Shown: piece after piece, positions 28,139-38,211 of the stretch
How positions within the stretch are numbered: position 1 is the stretch's first letter
How the letters are laid out: every line of letters starts with the position of its first letter
Program-made: the position numbers and the translations under genes
The notes under the pieces: generated by a model
Database searches by the model: none
The model's input: only the letters and a program-made list of their open reading frames with translations
Told to the model about the DNA's origin: nothing
NCBI RefSeq assembly: GCF_037152535.1
Contig: NZ_JBBCMA010000002.1
Location: 124,001 to 188,000, forward strand
Source: Leclercia sp. AS011
Lineage (GTDB): Bacteria > Pseudomonadota > Gammaproteobacteria > Enterobacterales > Enterobacteriaceae
DNA length: 64,000 nt
Direction of reading: 5' to 3'

Positions 28139-29383
28139 TTATCGTTCGAGTTCAGAATCGGCAAGCGGTGCCGGGAGAGGGATTTCCGTCGGGATGTTGA
28201 GCCAGTCGGACTTGCCGTAAAAGACGGCGTTGATCTGCGTCTGATAGAGCAGGTGGGTACGAAAGCGCTGGAATAACGCTTTATCGGGAGCGAAATCCGC
28301 CTGCCAGAACTGGTTCAGCGGCCCCTGCCAGGTTAAACCTTCGATGTCGTACAGCGCTTTGCCCATCACCTTGAGCGGCTTGTTATGGATCAGTGCCGAC
28401 AGGCCGGCAGTGCTGTTGACGGTGATCACCCCCCGGGTGTGGGTCAGCAGGGCGGGCAGGGAGAGATCGTGAACGTAGATCACCCGGCCCGTAATGCCGT
28501 ACTTTTCGGTCAGCTTGTTGATCAGGGTGCCGTAATAGCGGTGACCACGATCCATCGGGTGATGCTTGAATACCAGATGGCGCTCGTTAGACGCATGGCG
28601 GGCAAAGGAGCGGATCACGGTTTCGATATAGTCACGCACGTCTTTATAGGGGCTGTGGTGAATAATCTGGCTGTCGTTGTAGACCTGCAAAATCGCCAGG
28701 TAGTACTGGTTGTCGAGCTTTTCGGTGATATGGCTCAGCATATGGCGCTGCTGCCAGCGGTACCACAGCTTACGGCGACCGGCGCGGAACCAGCACTGCA
28801 TCTCGTACCACGGCGAGAACGACTTGTGATGGCGATAGCCGCGATAGCGATGGCGGCCAAACCAGCCCGCGGCATAGTAGAGCATGGCATGGGCGGCACG
28901 GTTAAAGGAGCTCGGTTTCCACGGCGTCGGGGTTTTCACCTCCGGCAGCGGCTGCTCGCGGTAATACTTCGCATCGATGGGCATCGAGGAGAAGGCGTTC
29001 ACGCCCCCTTTTTCGAGGGTGATATAGAACGGGCGGAAATAGCCCTCTTCAAACGCGAGAAAATCGATGGTTTTGCTGCGGGCCCACTTCTTCGCTTCGA
29101 TGTGCATCGGGCGACAATCACCAAAACAGACGATGGTATCGAAGGGGTAGGTCTTGTGTAACTCGCGCAGCCAGAAGGCAAAATTTTTCACGGAGCCGGT
29201 GTAGTGCAGCGCGGTCTCTTTCGCGGCATACCATGAGTCCCCGGCATTGAAGCAGACCTGCTTCACTTCACGGTGGCTGCTCTGCAACCAGCTTGCCAGA
29301 CGTGAAAAGCAGGGGCCCATCGGTCCTTGTAGTAAAAGATATCGACGGCCATTCAGCAGATGGCGGATAGCTTGCTCTTCCAT
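28139..29383 (-). CDS. kpsS: Capsule beta-Kdo transferase KpsS
   Basis: A 414-aa cytoplasmic glycosyltransferase of the capsule_synth family. Recognisable parts are the N-terminal RRYLLLQGPMGPCFSRLASW, the conserved FLAFEEGYFRPFYITLE and the C-terminal donor-site region HHPMDRGHRYY followed by TVNSTAGLSALIHNKPLKVMG. With KpsC it builds the poly-beta-Kdo linker on lyso-phosphatidylglycerol that anchors ABC-exported capsules; KpsS adds the first Kdo. It is the last gene of the locus, 85 bp after kpsC. Its presence together with kpsC at the far end from kpsDMTE is typical of group 3 capsule loci. Confidence 0.93.
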   Translation of the reverse strand: MEEQAIRHLLNGRRYLLLQGPMGPCFSRLASWLQSSHREVKQVCFNAGDSWYAAKETALHYTGSVKNFAFWLRELHKTYPFDTIVCFGDCRPMHIEAKKWARSKTIDFLAFEEGYFRPFYITLEKGGVNAFSSMPIDAKYYREQPLPEVKTPTPWKPSSFNRAAHAMLYYAAGWFGRHRYRGYRHHKSFSPWYEMQCWFRAGRRKLWYRWQQRHMLSHITEKLDNQYYLAILQVYNDSQIIHHSPYKDVRDYIETVIRSFARHASNERHLVFKHHPMDRGHRYYGTLINKLTEKYGITGRVIYVHDLSLPALLTHTRGVITVNSTAGLSALIHNKPLKVMGKALYDIEGLTWQGPLNQFWQADFAPDKALFQRFRTHLLYQTQINAVFYGKSDWLNIPTEIPLPAPLADSELER

Positions 29384-29468
29384 TATTTTTCCCAGATCGG
29401 TCCGTTGATGAAGAGTGAGTAACGGCTTGATGACCGCTTTTCTTTAATAAATCAGGATAAATAGTTCG

Positions 29469-31472
29469 CTAGCGAAGTGTCTGGGCCAGATAGCTCAGCT
29501 TGAGTTGCCAGCGCTGCCAGCGGTTGGCCTTTTGCGATGAGGAGTTCCCCTGGACCGCCAGCTGGCGGATCAGCTGCTCCGGACTCATCCACAGGCCGCT
29601 CTGCCAGTCGATATAGCGCGGATAGGCCACCAGCGTCAGGTAGACCAGCGCGGCCAGCGGCAGGGTGCGATGACGGCGCCCGGCAGGGTGGATATCCTCG
29701 GTCAATCCCCAGCCGCTGTAGAACGGCTGGCCCCAGGTGGTGACCTTCACCCCCTGCACCAGCGCCTCGAAGCCGCTGAGGGAGGTCATGGTGTGCAGCT
29801 CATCGACATGGGGATAGAGGCTGGTCAGGCCGAGATCCAGCACCTGGCTGTCCACGCAGCTCGCCAGGCATTCGGCGGAGATTGCCCCGGCCCGGTTGCC
29901 CGCCACCACGTCCGGATGCGGTTTAAACAGAATATGCGCCTCGGGCCGGGCGGCACGTACCGCCCACAGCAGCTGTTCGTTGCTGCGGATCGCCGGGCTA
30001 CCGGTGAGGATCGAGGCATCGCCATCGACCTGGCCCACCACCAGCACCAGCGTTCGCCCGTCGCCGGGCGGCGTGAAGGGCTGCACGGTGCCAACGTTAT
30101 ATTTACTGACCCCATGCTGGCGGAGCAGATCCACCAGCGCCGCGCCGCGCGCCAGTTCCTGCTCGCTGAGCGGCTGCTCATTAAGCAACTGCTCCAGCCC
30201 GCTCGGACGGCGGCTGTCAAAGTAGATCCCCACCGGATCGATGGAGAGCGATGAAGGGCGGCACAGGTTCGAACCCAGCCCCCGGGAGCGGATAAAACCA
30301 TCTTCCACCCGGATCGGATTTTTCAGCTCAGGATGACGACTGCCCCACACCAGCACCTGATCGTCGGCGGCCAGCCGTGCAGGCGGGGTGCGCACAAAGC
30401 GCAGTTCCTTGGCCAGCGGCTGGCAGAAGGCGCGCATAAAGGCGCGCTTCCACAGGGAGAAGCCCACCATATAGAGACGGCGATAGCGCGGGGCAGGGGT
30501 CAGCTGACCCGCCACGATCTCGATCACCTGCTCCACCTCGCAGCGCTGGCCCAGGACCGGATCCAGATAGCGGGGATAGAGGATCAGCGCCGCTGCGACC
30601 AGCTGCGGCAGGCTTATTTTTGCCTCGCGACGTTCACACTGTTTGCTGTCGTGAGTTAGTCCCCAGCCCGCGTAAAACGGCATGCCAAAGCAGTACACCG
30701 CTTTGCCCAGCAGCAGCGCTTCAAACCCCATCTGGGAGGAGACGGTATAGACCGCCTCCACCTCATTCAGCAGGGCATGGGGGTGGCAGTGATCGGTGAC
30801 CAGCTCCACGTCGTCAAGCTGCATCTGCGCCAGCACGCCGCGTTTTTTGCCCAGCCGGGTATCCGGATGGGTGCGCAGCAGCAGGCGTGCATCAGGGTGG
30901 TTACGCCGCGCCGCGGCGACCATCTCGACAAAATCGGCTTCACTTGCCAGCGCGCCGGGAATGGAGAGATCGCCGGCAACCTGGTCGATCAGCAGTACCT
31001 TAGGGCGGGCGTCGCGATGCAGGCGGGCAGCCAGCGCGTCGGGCAGGCCGCTGTCGGCGGCATAACAGTTGTACTTGGTGATGCCCAGGCGCAGCAGTTC
31101 ATGTACCAGTGCCCCGGCGCGGGCCAGCATACTGGCATCGCACGGCGTGGCGATGAGTTGCTCAAGGCGGCTCGGCTGGCGAGCGTCGTAGTAAATGCCC
31201 ACAGGATCGGCAATCAGTGAGACGGCCTTGCCGCCCCTGGCAGGGTGGCCAATGTAACCGATAAAGCCATCTTCCAGCTGCCAGTACGGCAGGCCGAGTT
31301 CCTGGGCCTGCTGTTTGATTTGACGGGTATTGGCTTTCTGTCCCCAGCCGACCAGCACGTCGTCCTGCGCCAGTTGCATACGCATTTTAAAGGCGTGTAA
31401 CGGGCGGCCAAGCATCGGCTCGAGCTGTGCTTTTCGGGCCAGGATCCCGGCTGAACCTGTGTAAAATTTCAT
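29469..31472 (-). CDS. kpsC: Capsule beta-Kdo transferase KpsC (duplicated catalytic modules)
   Basis: About 667 aa in two homologous halves (about 1-320 and 330-665). Each half carries the pair WQLEDGFIGY / RVEDGFIRSRGLG, then ISPDPVGIYYD-type strands (DPVGIYYDARQPSRLE, DPVGIYFDSRRPSGLE), a KxHPD/RTHPD site (LLRTHPDTRLGKKRG, LFKPHPDVVAGNRAG) and S-S-QMGFEALL / TSLSGFEALV. KpsC extends the Kdo linker with alternating linkages, one per module. An in-frame ATG at 31487 exists, but 31472 (MKFYTGSAG) has AGAG at good spacing, and the upstream codons abut a terminator-like hairpin. Confidence 0.93.
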   Translation of the reverse strand: MKFYTGSAGILARKAQLEPMLGRPLHAFKMRMQLAQDDVLVGWGQKANTRQIKQQAQELGLPYWQLEDGFIGYIGHPARGGKAVSLIADPVGIYYDARQPSRLEQLIATPCDASMLARAGALVHELLRLGITKYNCYAADSGLPDALAARLHRDARPKVLLIDQVAGDLSIPGALASEADFVEMVAAARRNHPDARLLLRTHPDTRLGKKRGVLAQMQLDDVELVTDHCHPHALLNEVEAVYTVSSQMGFEALLLGKAVYCFGMPFYAGWGLTHDSKQCERREAKISLPQLVAAALILYPRYLDPVLGQRCEVEQVIEIVAGQLTPAPRYRRLYMVGFSLWKRAFMRAFCQPLAKELRFVRTPPARLAADDQVLVWGSRHPELKNPIRVEDGFIRSRGLGSNLCRPSSLSIDPVGIYFDSRRPSGLEQLLNEQPLSEQELARGAALVDLLRQHGVSKYNVGTVQPFTPPGDGRTLVLVVGQVDGDASILTGSPAIRSNEQLLWAVRAARPEAHILFKPHPDVVAGNRAGAISAECLASCVDSQVLDLGLTSLYPHVDELHTMTSLSGFEALVQGVKVTTWGQPFYSGWGLTEDIHPAGRRHRTLPLAALVYLTLVAYPRYIDWQSGLWMSPEQLIRQLAVQGNSSSQKANRWQRWQLKLSYLAQTLR

Positions 31473-31489
31473 GGGCGCTCTGTGCATCA

Positions 31490-31517
31490 GAAAACGCCCC
31501 GCGTCACTGCGGGGCGT
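31490..31517 (-). terminator. Terminator-like hairpin between rfbC and kpsC
   Basis: On the minus strand ACGCCCCGC-6 nt-GCGGGGCGT is followed by TTTT. This is a complete intrinsic-terminator shape inside what should be one capsule transcription unit. It probably attenuates kpsCS expression unless an antiterminator acts. Confidence 0.75.
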
Positions 31518-31522
31518 GTGAC

Positions 31523-32071
31523 TCAGAAGTACTCTGCGTCAGGGAAGGATTTGGCAACGCTGTCTTTGGCGGAGGTAAGGATTTCGGTGTTGATTTCCGG
31601 CCAGGTAATTCCGATGGTCTCATCGTTCCAGCGGATGCCGCGGTCGCTCTCCGGGGCATAGTAGTTGGTGGTTTTGTACAGGAATTCTGCGGTGTCGCTC
31701 AGGGTCATAAAGCCGTGGGCGAAGCCTTCCGGGATCCACAGCTGACGCTTGTTATCGCCGGACAGATGCACGCCGACCCACTGACCGAAGGTCGGGGAGT
31801 TTTTACGGATATCCACCGCCACGTCGAATACTTCACCGGCCACGCAACGCACCAGTTTGCCCTGCGCATGAGGTGCCAGCTGGTAGTGCAGGCCACGCAA
31901 TACGCCCTTAGACGATTTGGAGTGGTTGTCCTGCACGAAGTTTACGCTGCGGCCAATGGCGGCTTCGAACTGCTGGTGGTTAAAGCTTTCAAAGAAGAAA
32001 CCACGGTCATCGCCAAAGACTTTTGGCTCAAAAATAAATACGTCGGGAATTGCGGTCTGAATTACGTTCAT
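31523..32071 (-). CDS. rfbC: dTDP-4-dehydrorhamnose 3,5-epimerase
   Basis: About 182 aa, RmlC cupin epimerase. ATG 32071 (MNVIQTAIPDVFIFEPKVFG) is the family-typical start; an in-frame ATG six codons upstream adds a non-conserved tail. Conserved residues include the substrate-binding FGDDRGFFFESFN, the catalytic His in GLHYQLAPHAQGKLVRC, then GFAHGFMTLSD and the Tyr-containing KTTNYYAPESDRGI. It performs the third step in dTDP-L-rhamnose synthesis. It is the fourth gene in the order rfbB-D-A-C, with a small GGGGCG/CGCCCC hairpin in the gap before it. Confidence 0.95.
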   Translation of the reverse strand: MNVIQTAIPDVFIFEPKVFGDDRGFFFESFNHQQFEAAIGRSVNFVQDNHSKSSKGVLRGLHYQLAPHAQGKLVRCVAGEVFDVAVDIRKNSPTFGQWVGVHLSGDNKRQLWIPEGFAHGFMTLSDTAEFLYKTTNYYAPESDRGIRWNDETIGITWPEINTEILTSAKDSVAKSFPDAEYF

Positions 32072-32123
32072 GATGACGGCCTGATTCATAAATGGGGCGT
32101 TACGCCCCTGGATTTAATGATGA

Positions 32124-32996
32124 CTACTTAAGCATTTTCAGCAGGTATTGCCCGTAAGCATTCTTCGCCAGCGGCGCGGCTAACTTGCGCACCTGATCGG
32201 CATCGATAAACTTCAGACGGTAGGCAATCTCTTCAGGACAGGCCACTTTCAGCCCCTGACGGGTTTCGATGGTCTGAATGAAGTTGCTGGCCTCAATCAG
32301 GCTCTCATGGGTGCCGGTATCAAGCCAGGCATAACCACGGCCCATCATGGCCACCGACAGATCGCCCTGCTCAAGGTAGATGCGGTTCACGTCGGTGATT
32401 TCCAGCTCGCCGCGCGGCGACGGTTTCAGGCTTTTGGCAATCTCAACCACGCGGTTATCGTAGAAGTAGAGGCCGGTTACCGCATAGTTGCTCTTCGGTT
32501 CCAGCGGCTTCTCTTCCAGGGAGATGGCGGTGCCTGCATGGTCAAACTCCACCACGCCATAACGCTCAGGATCGTGTACATGATAGGCAAAGACGGTGGC
32601 ACCCGCCGGTTTCGCCGCGGCGGCTTCCAGCTGTTTCTGCAGATCGTGACCGTAGAAGATGTTGTCGCCCAGCACCAGCGCGCAGTCGTCGTCGCCGATG
32701 AACTCTTCACCGAGGATAAAGGCCTGAGCCAGACCGTCCGGGCTTGGCTGCACTTTGTACTGCAGGTTCAGGCCCCACTGGCTGCCGTCGCCCAGCAGCT
32801 GCTCAAAGCGCGGCGTATCCTGTGGGGTGCTGATGATCAGGATATCGCGGATACCGGCCAGCATCAGGGTGCTCAGCGGGTAGTAGATCATCGGTTTGTC
32901 GTAGATAGGCAGCAGCTGTTTGCTCACCGCCATGGTGACCGGATAGAGACGAGTCCCTGACCCACCGGCCAGAATAATACCTTTACGCTTGTTCAT
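32124..32996 (-). CDS. rfbA: Glucose-1-phosphate thymidylyltransferase RfbA/RmlA
   Basis: A 290-aa nucleotidyltransferase with the signature [16 protein letters not shown] at the N-terminus, [15 protein letters not shown], the metal-binding [12 protein letters not shown] and the EKP motif in [20 protein letters not shown]. It makes dTDP-glucose from glucose-1-phosphate and dTTP, the entry to rhamnose synthesis. Normal length. It is separated from rfbD by an 86-bp gap containing a hairpin with a T-run, a hint of internal attenuation. Confidence 0.95.
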   Translation of the reverse strand: MNKRKGIILAGGSGTRLYPVTMAVSKQLLPIYDKPMIYYPLSTLMLAGIRDILIISTPQDTPRFEQLLGDGSQWGLNLQYKVQPSPDGLAQAFILGEEFIGDDDCALVLGDNIFYGHDLQKQLEAAAAKPAGATVFAYHVHDPERYGVVEFDHAGTAISLEEKPLEPKSNYAVTGLYFYDNRVVEIAKSLKPSPRGELEITDVNRIYLEQGDLSVAMMGRGYAWLDTGTHESLIEASNFIQTIETRQGLKVACPEEIAYRLKFIDADQVRKLAAPLAKNAYGQYLLKMLK

Positions 32997-33047
32997 AATC
33001 CTTCATTTCTTCTGTTTGGTTATATGTCCGGGGAGGGCAAAAGCCAT

Positions 33048-33074
33048 AAAACAAGGCATGCATAGCATACCTTG
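33048..33074 (-). terminator. Terminator-like hairpin between rfbD and rfbA
   Basis: On the minus strand CAAGGTATGC-3 nt-GCATGCCTTG (one G-U pair) is followed by TTTT. It lies in the rfbD-rfbA gap and is the second candidate internal terminator of the capsule locus. Confidence 0.6.
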
Positions 33075-33082
33075 CTTTGCAG

Positions 33083-33970
33083 TTACTTCCCGAGAATTTC
33101 AGCCAGCATGCGATCCACGCCGATGGTCCAGTCCGGCAGCGTCATCCCGAAGGTGCGCTGGAACTTGCTGGTATCGAGGCGTGAGTTATGCGGACGCCTG
33201 GCCGGGGTCGGGAAAGCGCTGGTTGGGACGGCATTTACCTGAGTTACCGCCAGCTCAACGCCCGCCGCACGAGCGGTAGCGAACACCCGCTGGGCATAGT
33301 CGAACCAGGTGGTGGTGCCGGAGGCGATCAGGTGATACAGCCCGGCTACGTCCGGTTTATCCTGCGCGATGCGGATCGCATGAGCCGTGCAGTCGGCCAG
33401 CAGCTCTGCCCCGGTCGGCGCACCAAACTGATCGTTGATAACCGACATCTCGCTGCGCTCTTTACCAAAGCGCAGCATGGTTTTGGCGAAGTTAGCGCCA
33501 CGGGCGGCATAGACCCAGCTGGTGCGGAAAATCAGATGACGGGAGCAGAGCGCGGCGGCCTGTTCGCCCGCCAGCTTGGTTTCGCCGTAGACGTTCAGCG
33601 GGGCGGTCTGGTCGGTCTCCACCCACGGTTTTTCGCCGCTGCCGTTGAAGACGTAGTCGGTGGAGTAGTGCACCAGCCACGCGCCCAGCGCCTCGGCTTC
33701 TTTGGCGATAGCGGCCACGCTGGTGGCGTTGAGCAGCTCGGCAAAATCGCGCTCGCTCTCAGCTTTGTCTACCGCAGTATGGGCGGCGGCGTTAACGATC
33801 ACGTCCGGCTTCAGCAGACGCACGGTCTCGGCCACGCCTTCCGGGTTGCTGAAGTCACCGCAGTAATCGGTAGAGTCAAAATCCACCGCCGTGATACGCC
33901 CCAGCGGCAGCAGCGCACGCTGCAACTCCCAGCCCACCTGGCCATTTTTGCCGAACAGCAGAATATGCAT
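33083..33970 (-). CDS. rfbD: dTDP-4-dehydrorhamnose reductase
   Basis: A 295-aa short-chain dehydrogenase. The Rossmann start [20 protein letters not shown] has GxxGxxG, followed by the conserved NAAAHTAVDKAESE, the YxxxK catalytic pair in STDYVFNGSGEKPW...NVYGETKLAGEQ, and RTSWVYAARGANFAKTM. It reduces the 4-keto group to give dTDP-L-rhamnose. Its ATG overlaps the rfbB TGA by one base (TGATG), indicating translational coupling. Confidence 0.95.
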   Translation of the reverse strand: MHILLFGKNGQVGWELQRALLPLGRITAVDFDSTDYCGDFSNPEGVAETVRLLKPDVIVNAAAHTAVDKAESERDFAELLNATSVAAIAKEAEALGAWLVHYSTDYVFNGSGEKPWVETDQTAPLNVYGETKLAGEQAAALCSRHLIFRTSWVYAARGANFAKTMLRFGKERSEMSVINDQFGAPTGAELLADCTAHAIRIAQDKPDVAGLYHLIASGTTTWFDYAQRVFATARAAGVELAVTQVNAVPTSAFPTPARRPHNSRLDTSKFQRTFGMTLPDWTIGVDRMLAEILGK

Positions 33971-35055
33971 CAGTTACGCTCCTGATAGTTCTTCGCGATC
34001 CAGTCCTGATAACTGCCGCTTTTCACGTTGTTAACCCACTGCTGGTTATCCAGATACCACTGCACCGTTTTACGGATGCCGGACTCGAAGGTCTCCTGCG
34101 GCTGCCAGTTCAGCTCGTGGCTCATTTTGCTGGCATCGATGGCGTAGCGGCGGTCGTGGCCCGGGCGGTCAGTCACGTAGGTGATCTGGTCGCGGTAGGA
34201 ACCGGTTTTCGGCACCATCTCATCGAGCAGGTCGCAGATGGTGTGCACCACGTCCAGGTTCTGCTTCTCGTTGTGGCCGCCGATGTTGTAGGTCTCGCCT
34301 ACTACGCCGGTGGTCACTACGGTATAGAGCGCACGGGCGTGATCTTCAACGTACAGCCAGTCGCGGATCTGATCGCCTTTGCCGTAGATTGGCAGCGCTT
34401 TGCCGTCCAGCGCGTTGAGGATCACCAGCGGGATCAACTTCTCAGGGAAGTGATACGGGCCATAGTTGTTGGAGCAGTTGGTGACAATAGTCGGCAGGCC
34501 ATAGGTACGACGCCATGCGCGCACCAGATGATCGCTGGAGGCTTTCGACGCGGAATACGGGCTGCTTGGCGCGTAGGGGGTCGTTTCGGTAAACAGCGGT
34601 AACTCGGTACCGGCGCTCACTTCATCCGGGTGCGGCAGATCGCCATACACTTCGTCGGTAGAGATGTGGTGGAAACGAAACGCCTGCTTGCGGGCCTCAT
34701 CCAGCTCGCTCCAGTATGCGCGGGCCGCTTCGAGCAGCGTGTAGGTACCGACGATATTGGTTTCGATAAAATCGGCCGGGCCGGTAATGGAGCGATCCAC
34801 GTGGCTCTCGGCGGCCAGATGCATCACTGCATCCGGTTGGTGGGCGGCGAAGACCCGATCCAGCTCAGCACGGTTGCAGATGTCCACCTGCTCAAAGGCA
34901 TAGCGGTCACTTGCGGCCACGTCGGCCAGCGATTCAAGGTTGCCCGCATAGGTGAGCTTATCAAGGTTGATCACCGCATCCTGAGTGTCACGGATGATAT
35001 GGCGAACAACGGCAGAACCGATAAAACCGGCTCCACCGGTTACAAGAATTTTCAT
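33970..35055 (-). CDS. rfbB: dTDP-glucose 4,6-dehydratase
   Basis: A 361-aa extended SDR with the glycine-rich start [20 protein letters not shown], substrate-site [29 protein letters not shown], catalytic YxxxK in [16 protein letters not shown], and [18 protein letters not shown], all canonical RmlB motifs. It produces dTDP-4-keto-6-deoxyglucose from dTDP-glucose. It starts the rfbBDAC group, which follows three glycosyltransferase genes on the same strand. The GC-rich composition here resembles the host chromosome rather than the AT-rich block to the right. Confidence 0.95.
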   Translation of the reverse strand: MKILVTGGAGFIGSAVVRHIIRDTQDAVINLDKLTYAGNLESLADVAASDRYAFEQVDICNRAELDRVFAAHQPDAVMHLAAESHVDRSITGPADFIETNIVGTYTLLEAARAYWSELDEARKQAFRFHHISTDEVYGDLPHPDEVSAGTELPLFTETTPYAPSSPYSASKASSDHLVRAWRRTYGLPTIVTNCSNNYGPYHFPEKLIPLVILNALDGKALPIYGKGDQIRDWLYVEDHARALYTVVTTGVVGETYNIGGHNEKQNLDVVHTICDLLDEMVPKTGSYRDQITYVTDRPGHDRRYAIDASKMSHELNWQPQETFESGIRKTVQWYLDNQQWVNNVKSGSYQDWIAKNYQERN

Positions 35056-35119
35056 AAGCGTTTTTTACTTTTCTATTGGATGAAATGTTCACCAGAACGC
35101 AGGCTCTGCTGTCCTGTTG

Positions 35120-36145
35120 TTAGTGCATTAGCGAGTACGTATATTCCTTCGCATTATTCGCCAGTGTCTGACGCTTTTGCCCGGAATTGACCAGCAGCGA
35201 CAACGCCTCGATCCACTTTTGCGGATCGTTGTTCAGCAGCACGCCATTGATATTTTGTTCGATAAAATCACTGTACGGGGCGCAATTGCTGTAAACCCCC
35301 ACCGCCCCCATGCGCACGAAATCATAAAATTTTACCGGCCCGCGCGCCATATTAAATTCCGACTCCAGTAACGGGGCCAGACCAATATCAACCCGGTGAT
35401 GCTGAGTATAATCCAGATAGTTCTGCCAGCTCATCGGGTGTAATACCGTCACCCGCGGTAAGTCGCGGTAAAGCTTATAGATTTCGTGCTCGCCAAAAAT
35501 TTCGAAGCTGGCCTGCGGGCACTGCTTCAGCACGCCCTCAACCACTTCCCGCAGCCAGTATTTTTCTGCCTGGTGCGAGCTGGAGCCGTGATAGGCAATT
35601 TTTACCGGCCGGGTCACGGCCAGCAGTCGTGGCGTAGGCTGGGCGGGCACCACATCGGGATTCAGGTGCGCATATTTGTTAGCCAGATACGGCGTCGAGA
35701 CCCAGATGGTGTCGCAATGGGTTGTGATCCAGCGGTGCTGCGCCGCCGAGCGTCGAATGATTTTCGTCCGGTAGGCCTTGGGCAATGCCGTTAAGGCTGA
35801 CGGATCGAACAGGTCGTCATCCATAAAATAGACCACCTGGGAGAGGTCATCGATATTGCGCACAATCTCGCGCTGCCACTCTGAGGAGACAAAACGAATG
35901 ACCACGATGGCGGTCCCTTTATCCACTTCGATGGACGGCGTGGTTAAGGTATCCACCAGCTGGCACACCGCGCCGGGAAAACGACTTCTGATCGCCGCTT
36001 CAAAATAGGCCAGCGTCGGGGAGTCTCCTTCATGCAGGATCAGCAGCGAGCGGCACTCAGCCCACTTGTCCGGCTGCGTCTCGTTGCTCTGCTTATTCAA
36101 CTTCAGATACGGTTTAAAGAGTGCCTTTCTGATCAGTTCGTCCAT
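35120..36145 (-). CDS. Glycosyltransferase (GT4/GT1-like), capsule region 2
   Basis: A 341-aa cytoplasmic protein. The C-terminal Rossmann domain has KIAYHGSSSHQAEKYWL, FEIFGEHE and the donor-site stretch VDIGLAPLLESEFNMARGPV followed by KFYDFVRMGAVGVYSNCAPY, typical of GT-B glycosyltransferases. The same type of domain forms the C-terminal part of the 1187-aa protein at 42334. It overlaps the preceding GT2 gene by 13 bp. It is probably one of the enzymes assembling the repeat unit, perhaps a rhamnosyltransferase given the neighbouring rfb genes; the sugar cannot be fixed. Confidence 0.75.
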   Translation of the reverse strand: MDELIRKALFKPYLKLNKQSNETQPDKWAECRSLLILHEGDSPTLAYFEAAIRSRFPGAVCQLVDTLTTPSIEVDKGTAIVVIRFVSSEWQREIVRNIDDLSQVVYFMDDDLFDPSALTALPKAYRTKIIRRSAAQHRWITTHCDTIWVSTPYLANKYAHLNPDVVPAQPTPRLLAVTRPVKIAYHGSSSHQAEKYWLREVVEGVLKQCPQASFEIFGEHEIYKLYRDLPRVTVLHPMSWQNYLDYTQHHRVDIGLAPLLESEFNMARGPVKFYDFVRMGAVGVYSNCAPYSDFIEQNINGVLLNNDPQKWIEALSLLVNSGQKRQTLANNAKEYTYSLMH

Positions 36146-38154
36146 GGCAACACCACATTAGGAGTATGACTTAACGAGAAATCGGGTCGGTCGTAGCTCA
36201 GGTTGGGATTGTATGCGGGATCGTGCTTAAGCCGCTGCGCCCAGCGTTTTTTCATGTAGCGCAGTTCACCCTGGGAGCGCGCCAGCTGTTCCGGCGTGAC
36301 GTCCTTGCCGCGGGAGACCGACTCATGATGGTACAACTCGGCAAAGGGGGTCCAGACGATCCGCCAGCCTGCCTCCCCGACCCGCAGACAGTAATCCACG
36401 TCGTTGAAGGCCACCGGCAGATTGACCTCATCTAAGCCGTTCAGGGACAAAAAGAGCTGGCGAGGGGTGAGCAGACAGGCCGCCGTTACCGCTGACAGCT
36501 CCTGCGCGCTCACCGCTCTGCGCTGGTAGCCCGGTTCATCGGCGGCCAGCCCACTGTGAAAGTGATCGGCACAGCCACCTGGCCCCACCGCGTCACCCGC
36601 ATGCTGCACCCGGCCATCGCCGTAAAAGAGCCTCGCCCCGACGATCCCGACGCCCGGACGCAGCAGGTGCGAGACCATCTCATCCAGCCACAACGGGTTA
36701 ATCACTTCGGTATCATTATTGAGCAGGCAGATAAGTTCGCCTGTAGCCTCGCGCACTCCGGCATTGTTGATGGCGGAGTAATTAAACGGACGATCCCAGG
36801 CGATAACCCGGACCCCGTACGCCTGGGTGATCTGTTCGAAATAAGCCAGAGTTTCCGGGTCGTCGCTCTGGTTATCCATCACCATGATTTCGATATTCGG
36901 ATAACGGGTGTGCTGCACCAGGCTTTCAATGCACGGCCTGAGATGCGCCAGACCATTGCGGGTGGGAATAATCACCGATACCCGCGGCAGTTCTGCCGGG
37001 AGCGGCCAGCGCCAGCGGCAGATGCCGTGCGGAGCCGACTCCAGCGTCACCCCGACGGGCAGGTCCTGCAACAGGCTTGCCAGGGTTTCATACCCGTCCT
37101 GCTGCGGGAGACTGTCCGGGATATGCATCAGCAGGGCAGGGATGTGCGCGATATCTTTCGGTGCAAGCTGGTGGGCCAGCCGCAACCATCCGCGATAGCT
37201 CTCGGCCCCATCCTGCGGGATGGCAGACATGCCCTGTTCCCGCCAGAGGCCACACCAGCCGATATAGTTCTGGCTGTGCAGCAGGGTTTCGTTCCAGTCC
37301 GGCTTGAAGTCCGGTGAGTGGCGCTTGCCTTTCTCATCCAGCAGATCGTGATCGCCGTAGATCCATTTTGCATCCGGGGTCTGGCGCAGCTGGTGCGCCA
37401 GCCACACGAACGCGGACGGGGCCAGTTCAGCCCCCTCGGGGATGGCCCACTGCCATTCGCCCGCAGGCCTGGCAGTAGCAGGCGGCTGTTCCAGCACGGT
37501 GATATGCGTTGCCGGATAACAGAGCGCCGCGATACTGGCCAGGGTGCGCTGACGTGCCGCCTCATCGCCGCCGTTCACCAGATGCAGGCAGACGCGGGGC
37601 AGGTTGCCCCAGCGGGTCAGCAGACGGTCGATCAACCGGCGCTCACCGGGCTGCACGGTATCGAAATTCGCCAGCCAGTGCTCATAGGCATGCAGCGGCC
37701 TGTCGTCGCGGATCTTGCCCACCAGATCGTAAGCCTGCTGTAAATCGGTAAACCACAGGTGCCAGGACAGCCCCAGACGCTTGCGCTTTTGCGCATTCAG
37801 GCGCTGATAAAAAGGCCACACCCGGCGCAGCCTACGCCAGAGACTTTTGCCCGCAGACACCTGCGCAAAGCGGGTAATATTCAGTTCGCATTCCGCCCCT
37901 TCGCTGCTGGCGAGCAGCCCCACCTGGCAGGCACCTATCGGCAGCCAGACCAGCTCCTGCAGGGTGCCACGGCGGGTGATTGGCAGGATCTGTTCATGCC
38001 AGCTGTCCTGACACTGCCAGCGCAGGCGAGTCTCCCCCCGTGGCTGGCGGGCACGCAGGGTGCCCTGGATCAGGAACCAGCCCGCGCGGGATAAAGAGGT
38101 GTCTGGCAGCGCCAGAGGGTGCCAGTGGTAATCGCTTTGCATTAGAGGATTCAC
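36133..38154 (-). CDS. GT2-family glycosyltransferase, 673 aa, capsule region 2
   Basis: The C-terminal part from about residue 390 is a GT2/GT-A domain: RVSVIIPTRNGLAHLRPCIE, MVMDNQSDDPETLAY, the nucleotide-sugar site LICLLNNDTEVINPLWLDEM, VGARLFYGDGRVQHAGDAVG and FNDVDYCLRVGEAGWRIVWTP. The N-terminal 380 residues are a separate, less conserved region that may hold a second, degenerate GT-like domain (WIYGDHDLLDEKGKRHSPDF). This layout is frequent among rhamnosyl- and polymer-building enzymes of O-antigen and capsule loci. The 3' end overlaps the next GT gene. Confidence 0.82.
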   Translation of the reverse strand: MNPLMQSDYHWHPLALPDTSLSRAGWFLIQGTLRARQPRGETRLRWQCQDSWHEQILPITRRGTLQELVWLPIGACQVGLLASSEGAECELNITRFAQVSAGKSLWRRLRRVWPFYQRLNAQKRKRLGLSWHLWFTDLQQAYDLVGKIRDDRPLHAYEHWLANFDTVQPGERRLIDRLLTRWGNLPRVCLHLVNGGDEAARQRTLASIAALCYPATHITVLEQPPATARPAGEWQWAIPEGAELAPSAFVWLAHQLRQTPDAKWIYGDHDLLDEKGKRHSPDFKPDWNETLLHSQNYIGWCGLWREQGMSAIPQDGAESYRGWLRLAHQLAPKDIAHIPALLMHIPDSLPQQDGYETLASLLQDLPVGVTLESAPHGICRWRWPLPAELPRVSVIIPTRNGLAHLRPCIESLVQHTRYPNIEIMVMDNQSDDPETLAYFEQITQAYGVRVIAWDRPFNYSAINNAGVREATGELICLLNNDTEVINPLWLDEMVSHLLRPGVGIVGARLFYGDGRVQHAGDAVGPGGCADHFHSGLAADEPGYQRRAVSAQELSAVTAACLLTPRQLFLSLNGLDEVNLPVAFNDVDYCLRVGEAGWRIVWTPFAELYHHESVSRGKDVTPEQLARSQGELRYMKKRWAQRLKHDPAYNPNLSYDRPDFSLSHTPNVVLPWTN

Positions 38155-38211
38155 TACCCGGAAGTGGGGAAGACCACTTCTGACTCCTGTCGAATATGGG
38201 AAAGACGTCGA